Of a stretch of 27,860 nt of DNA, positions 25,122-27,860 are shown piece by piece. The notes beneath the pieces are model-generated. The model was not told the DNA's origin. It did not search any database and was given only the letters and a program-made list of their open reading frames with translations. Position 1 is the first letter of the stretch, and the number at the start of each line of letters is the position of its first letter. This stretch comes from an uncultured Collinsella sp. (GTDB lineage Bacteria > Actinomycetota > Coriobacteriia > Coriobacteriales > Coriobacteriaceae). The stretch spans positions 1-27,860 of the forward strand of contig UQIQ01000026.1 of the NCBI GenBank assembly GCA_900541185.1, given 5' to 3'. The translations under genes and the position numbers were made by a program.

Positions 25122-27650
25122 ATGGCTAAAACACTGGGGACGCCGTGGCAAAAGCTGGGGCACGAGGTGCCGGCTTCCGAGCTCGAGGGTGTCGATCTGT
25201 ATTGGCGCGCTTCGAACTACCTGTCCGTCGGTCAGATCTACCTTCGCTCCAACCCGCTGATGCGCGCTGACTTTGTCGACGATAAGACTGGCGAGGCGCG
25301 CGACTTCGGTCGTCCGGACGTCAAGCATCGCCTGGTTGGTCACTGGGGCACCACGCCTGGCATCAACTTCCTGTTCGGCCACGTCAACCGCCTTATTGCC
25401 GATCACAACCAGAACGCCATTTTCTTGATGGGCCCGGGTCACGGTGGCCCCGCCGGCACCGCCCAGTCGCTGCTCGACGGTACTTACCGCGAGATCCGCC
25501 CCGACATCACCAATGACGAGGCCGGCCTGCAGAAGTTCTTCCGCCAGTTCTCCTATCCCGGCGGCATCCCGAGCCACTTTGCGCCCGAGACGCCCGGCTC
25601 CATCCACGAGGGCGGCGAGCTCGGCTACACGCTCAGCCACGCTTACGGTGCCGTCATGGACAACCCGAGCCTGCTGGCCGTGGCCGTGGTGGGCGACGGC
25701 GAGTCCGAGACCGGCCCGCTCGCGACTTCTTGGCAGTCCAACAAGCTCGTGAACCCGGCAACCGACGGTATCGTCCTGCCGATCCTGCACCTCAACGGCT
25801 ACAAGATCGCCAACCCCACCATCCTCGCCCGCGTGTCCGACGAAGAGCTCACCAAGTTCTTTGAGGGTATGGGCTATAAGCCGCACTTCTTTATCGCCGG
25901 CTTTGACGACGAGAGCCACGCAAGCATCCATGAGCGCTTTGCCGCCCTGTTTGAGCAGGTCTTTGACGAGATTTGTGACATCAAGGCCACCGCGCAGGCC
26001 CAGGCTGCCGCGGGCGAGACCGTGGTCCGCCCGGCCTATCCCATGATTGTGTTCCGTACGCCCAAGGGCTGGACCTGCCCCAAGCAGATCGACGGCAAGA
26101 AGACCGAGGACTCCTGGCGCGCCCATCAGGTGCCGCTGGCAAGCGCCAAGGACACTCACGAGCACTTCCGCGTGCTGCGCGAGTGGCTGCGCTCCTACAA
26201 GCCCGAGGAGCTCTTTACGCCCGAGGGCCAGGTGCGCCCCGAGGTAACGGCCTTTATGCCGACCGGCGAGCTGCGTATTGGCGCCAACCCCAACGCGAAC
26301 GGCGGCAAGGTGCGTCGCGAGCTCGAGCTGCCCGATATCCACGCCCACGAGATTCCCGTCGCCGAGAAGGGCCATGGTTGGGGCTCCACCGAGGCTGCCC
26401 GCGTCTTTGGTGAGTACACTGCCGACGTTCTGGCCAAGAACATGGACGACTTCCGCATCTTCGGTCCCGACGAGACCGCGTCCAACCGACTGCAGGCCGC
26501 TTATAAGGTGACCAAGAAGCAGTGGGATGCCGGCTTCTACGAGGACGAGGCCAACGACGAGCTGCTCGCTGGCTCCGGCAAGGTTGTCGAGCAGCTGTCC
26601 GAGCACCAGTGCGAGGGCTTCCTCGAGGCCTATGTGCTCACCGGCCGCTCCGGCGTGTGGAGCTCCTACGAGAGCTTTGTCCATGTGGTCGACTCCATGG
26701 TCAACCAGCACTGCAAGTGGCTCGAGGCTACCAAGCGCGAGATTCCGTGGCGTGCCCCCATCAGCGGCCTCAACATTTTGCTGTCGAGCCATGTTTGGCG
26801 TCAGGACCACAACGGCTTCTCGCACCAGGATCCCGGCTTTATCGACCTGCTACTCAACAAGGCCAACGACACGCATATCGTGAACGCTTACTATCCGGCC
26901 GACGCTAACATGGCTCTCGCCGTGGCCGAGCGCGTCTACCAGTCCACCGACTGCGTCAACGCCATCTTCTGCGGCAAGCAGCCCGCCCCGACCTTCCAGA
27001 CGGTCGACGAGGCAAAGGCCGAGCTCGCCGAGGGCGTCGCAAATTGGGAGTGGGCATCGACCGCCGACTCGCTCGGCGAGGCCGACGTCGTGGTCGCCAC
27101 GTGTGGCGACGTGCCGACGCTCGAGGCTCTGGCTGCAACCGATATGCTGCGCGAGCTGGGCATTAAGGTATGGTTCGTCAACGTGGTCGATCTGCTCAAG
27201 ATTCAGAACGTCTGCGAGAACGACCAGGCTATAAGCGACGAGCGCTGGGCTGAGCTGTTTGGCTGCGGCGAGAAGCCCGTGCTCTTCGCGTTCCACGCCT
27301 ATGCCGGCACGATTCGCCGCCTGATCTGGAACCGCCCCGGACACGACGCGTTCCGCGTCCACGGCTACGAGGAGAAGGGCTCCACGACCACGCCGTTCGA
27401 CATGCTGCGCCTGAACAACATGGATCGTTGGGCCCTGGCCGCCGACGTGCTGCGCATGGTCGACGCCGATAAGTTTGCCGAGCAGATTGATGAGTGGGAG
27501 GCCTTCCGCACCGAGGCCTTTGAGTTCGCGTGCGACGAGGGCTTCGATCACCCGGCCTTTACCGACTGGGTCTGGCCCGACGCCGCTGCCGCAACTGCTG
27601 CCGACGGCGCACTTTCCGCAACGCAGATGACCGCAGGCGACAACGAGTAG
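25122..27650 (+). CDS. xfp: Xylulose-5-phosphate/fructose-6-phosphate phosphoketolase
   Basis: An 842-residue thiamine-diphosphate enzyme that splits xylulose 5-phosphate, and often fructose 6-phosphate, with phosphate to give acetyl phosphate plus glyceraldehyde 3-phosphate or erythrose 4-phosphate. It is the key step of the bifid shunt and the heterolactic pathway. Family blocks include VGHWGTTPGINF, MGPGHGGPA, the cofactor-binding GDGESETGPLATSWQSNK (191-208) and HLNGYKIANPT. The C-terminus has an Ala-rich tail of about 25 residues beyond the usual end. The ribosome site is weak (AAGGGA, 9 nt or more before the ATG). Tandem LacI-type operators lie upstream. Substrate preference between the two sugars cannot be told. 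Confidence 0.96.
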   Translation: MAKTLGTPWQKLGHEVPASELEGVDLYWRASNYLSVGQIYLRSNPLMRADFVDDKTGEARDFGRPDVKHRLVGHWGTTPGINFLFGHVNRLIADHNQNAIFLMGPGHGGPAGTAQSLLDGTYREIRPDITNDEAGLQKFFRQFSYPGGIPSHFAPETPGSIHEGGELGYTLSHAYGAVMDNPSLLAVAVVGDGESETGPLATSWQSNKLVNPATDGIVLPILHLNGYKIANPTILARVSDEELTKFFEGMGYKPHFFIAGFDDESHASIHERFAALFEQVFDEICDIKATAQAQAAAGETVVRPAYPMIVFRTPKGWTCPKQIDGKKTEDSWRAHQVPLASAKDTHEHFRVLREWLRSYKPEELFTPEGQVRPEVTAFMPTGELRIGANPNANGGKVRRELELPDIHAHEIPVAEKGHGWGSTEAARVFGEYTADVLAKNMDDFRIFGPDETASNRLQAAYKVTKKQWDAGFYEDEANDELLAGSGKVVEQLSEHQCEGFLEAYVLTGRSGVWSSYESFVHVVDSMVNQHCKWLEATKREIPWRAPISGLNILLSSHVWRQDHNGFSHQDPGFIDLLLNKANDTHIVNAYYPADANMALAVAERVYQSTDCVNAIFCGKQPAPTFQTVDEAKAELAEGVANWEWASTADSLGEADVVVATCGDVPTLEALAATDMLRELGIKVWFVNVVDLLKIQNVCENDQAISDERWAELFGCGEKPVLFAFHAYAGTIRRLIWNRPGHDAFRVHGYEEKGSTTTPFDMLRLNNMDRWALAADVLRMVDADKFAEQIDEWEAFRTEAFEFACDEGFDHPAFTDWVWPDAAAATAADGALSATQMTAGDNE

Positions 27651-27663
27651 GTGGGCATCCGGG

Positions 27664-27727
27664 ACGGTCTCGCGCCGGGCAAGGCCCTCTCGACCGTTTC
27701 GATATGCGGGGGCTGATTCTTTTTTTT
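27664..27727 (+). terminator. Possible xfp terminator
   Basis: ACGGTC (27664-27669) pairs with GACCGT (27692-27697) around an inner GGGC/GCCC hairpin. A run of eight T is at 27720-27727, but 22 nt after the stem, which is not the standard arrangement. Confidence 0.35.
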
Positions 27728-27815
27728 ATGTAATGAGGATTTTGCTTTCGCTGCCTTGTGGACCGTGCATCCAACTATGGTCAGCCAAGGTTACATCGCC
27801 GGGGCCGGGGCGCCT

Positions 27816-27860
27816 GCTTTGTTTTGAGAAGCGGGCTTCGCGAACTTCTCAAAACAAAGC
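27816..27860. repeat. Inverted repeat cut by the window end
   Basis: GCTTTGTTTTGAGAAG (27816-27831) is the perfect reverse complement of 27845-27860, the last base of the window. The left flank is very G+C-rich (CCGGGGCCGGGGCGCC), so the palindrome may extend past the end. The layout, a G+C-rich outer arm with an A+T-rich inner arm, recalls the palindrome at 4738-4870, but the bases differ. No gene is seen from 27651 to the end. Confidence 0.75.

Overview
The window looks like chromosomal DNA from a gut coriobacterium, most likely Collinsella or a close relative. This is inferred from the roughly 60% G+C, the strong C/G preference at third codon positions, and the gene mix: an anaerobe's phosphoketolase, MsiK-type sugar ABC transport, glycogen phosphorylase, MurB and a CwlM-like protein. 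No plasmid, phage or insertion-sequence gene is visible.

Layout. 1-477: a repeat copy, then a promoter and a folded leader ending in a terminator hairpin, ahead of cstA (478-2367). 2551-4734: a 727-residue protein whose C-terminus looks like the Toprim domain of JetD (Wadjet) and Spo11/TopoVI-A, with no Wadjet partners nearby. 4735-5132: no gene, but a 133-bp palindrome with a second repeat copy at its centre and a duplicated tRNA end. 5133-9879 (minus strand): tRNA-Gln, a CwlM-like peptidoglycan-binding protein without a signal peptide, a polyprenyl diphosphate synthase, and a PTS EIIC-EIIB-HAD phosphatase fusion. 10109-15500 (plus strand): a GntR regulator and a four-gene sugar ABC operon (lipoprotein, two permeases, MsiK-like ATPase). 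15501-15954: convergent intergenic DNA with two terminators and a strikingly regular array of 15-bp repeats. 15955-21137 (minus strand): glgP, malQ and galE. 21404-22594: a PcsB-like CHAP hydrolase. 22744-23706 (minus): murB. 23890-27650: a LacI regulator and xfp phosphoketolase. 27651-27860: an incomplete palindrome at the window end.

How the genes fit together. Most of the centre and right serves alpha-glucan and sugar use: uptake by PTS and ABC routes, breakdown by MalQ and GlgP, and carbon flow through phosphoketolase. Sites resembling TTGTTTAAACAA lie before the PTS gene, the GntR gene, the ABC operon and malQ, which suggests one GntR regulon. A second set of sites built on TGATAAAA lies before the LacI gene and xfp, which suggests a separate LacI circuit. 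The remaining genes concern the cell envelope (murB, CHAP hydrolase, CwlM-like protein, polyprenyl synthase).

The best candidates for undescribed biology are the orphan JetD/Spo11-like protein, the 40-bp-phased alternating repeat array at 15641-15855, the nested palindromic repeat family, and the cytoplasmic CwlM-like protein with a replaced or degenerate C-terminus. All functions are read from sequence by eye; no database search was run.
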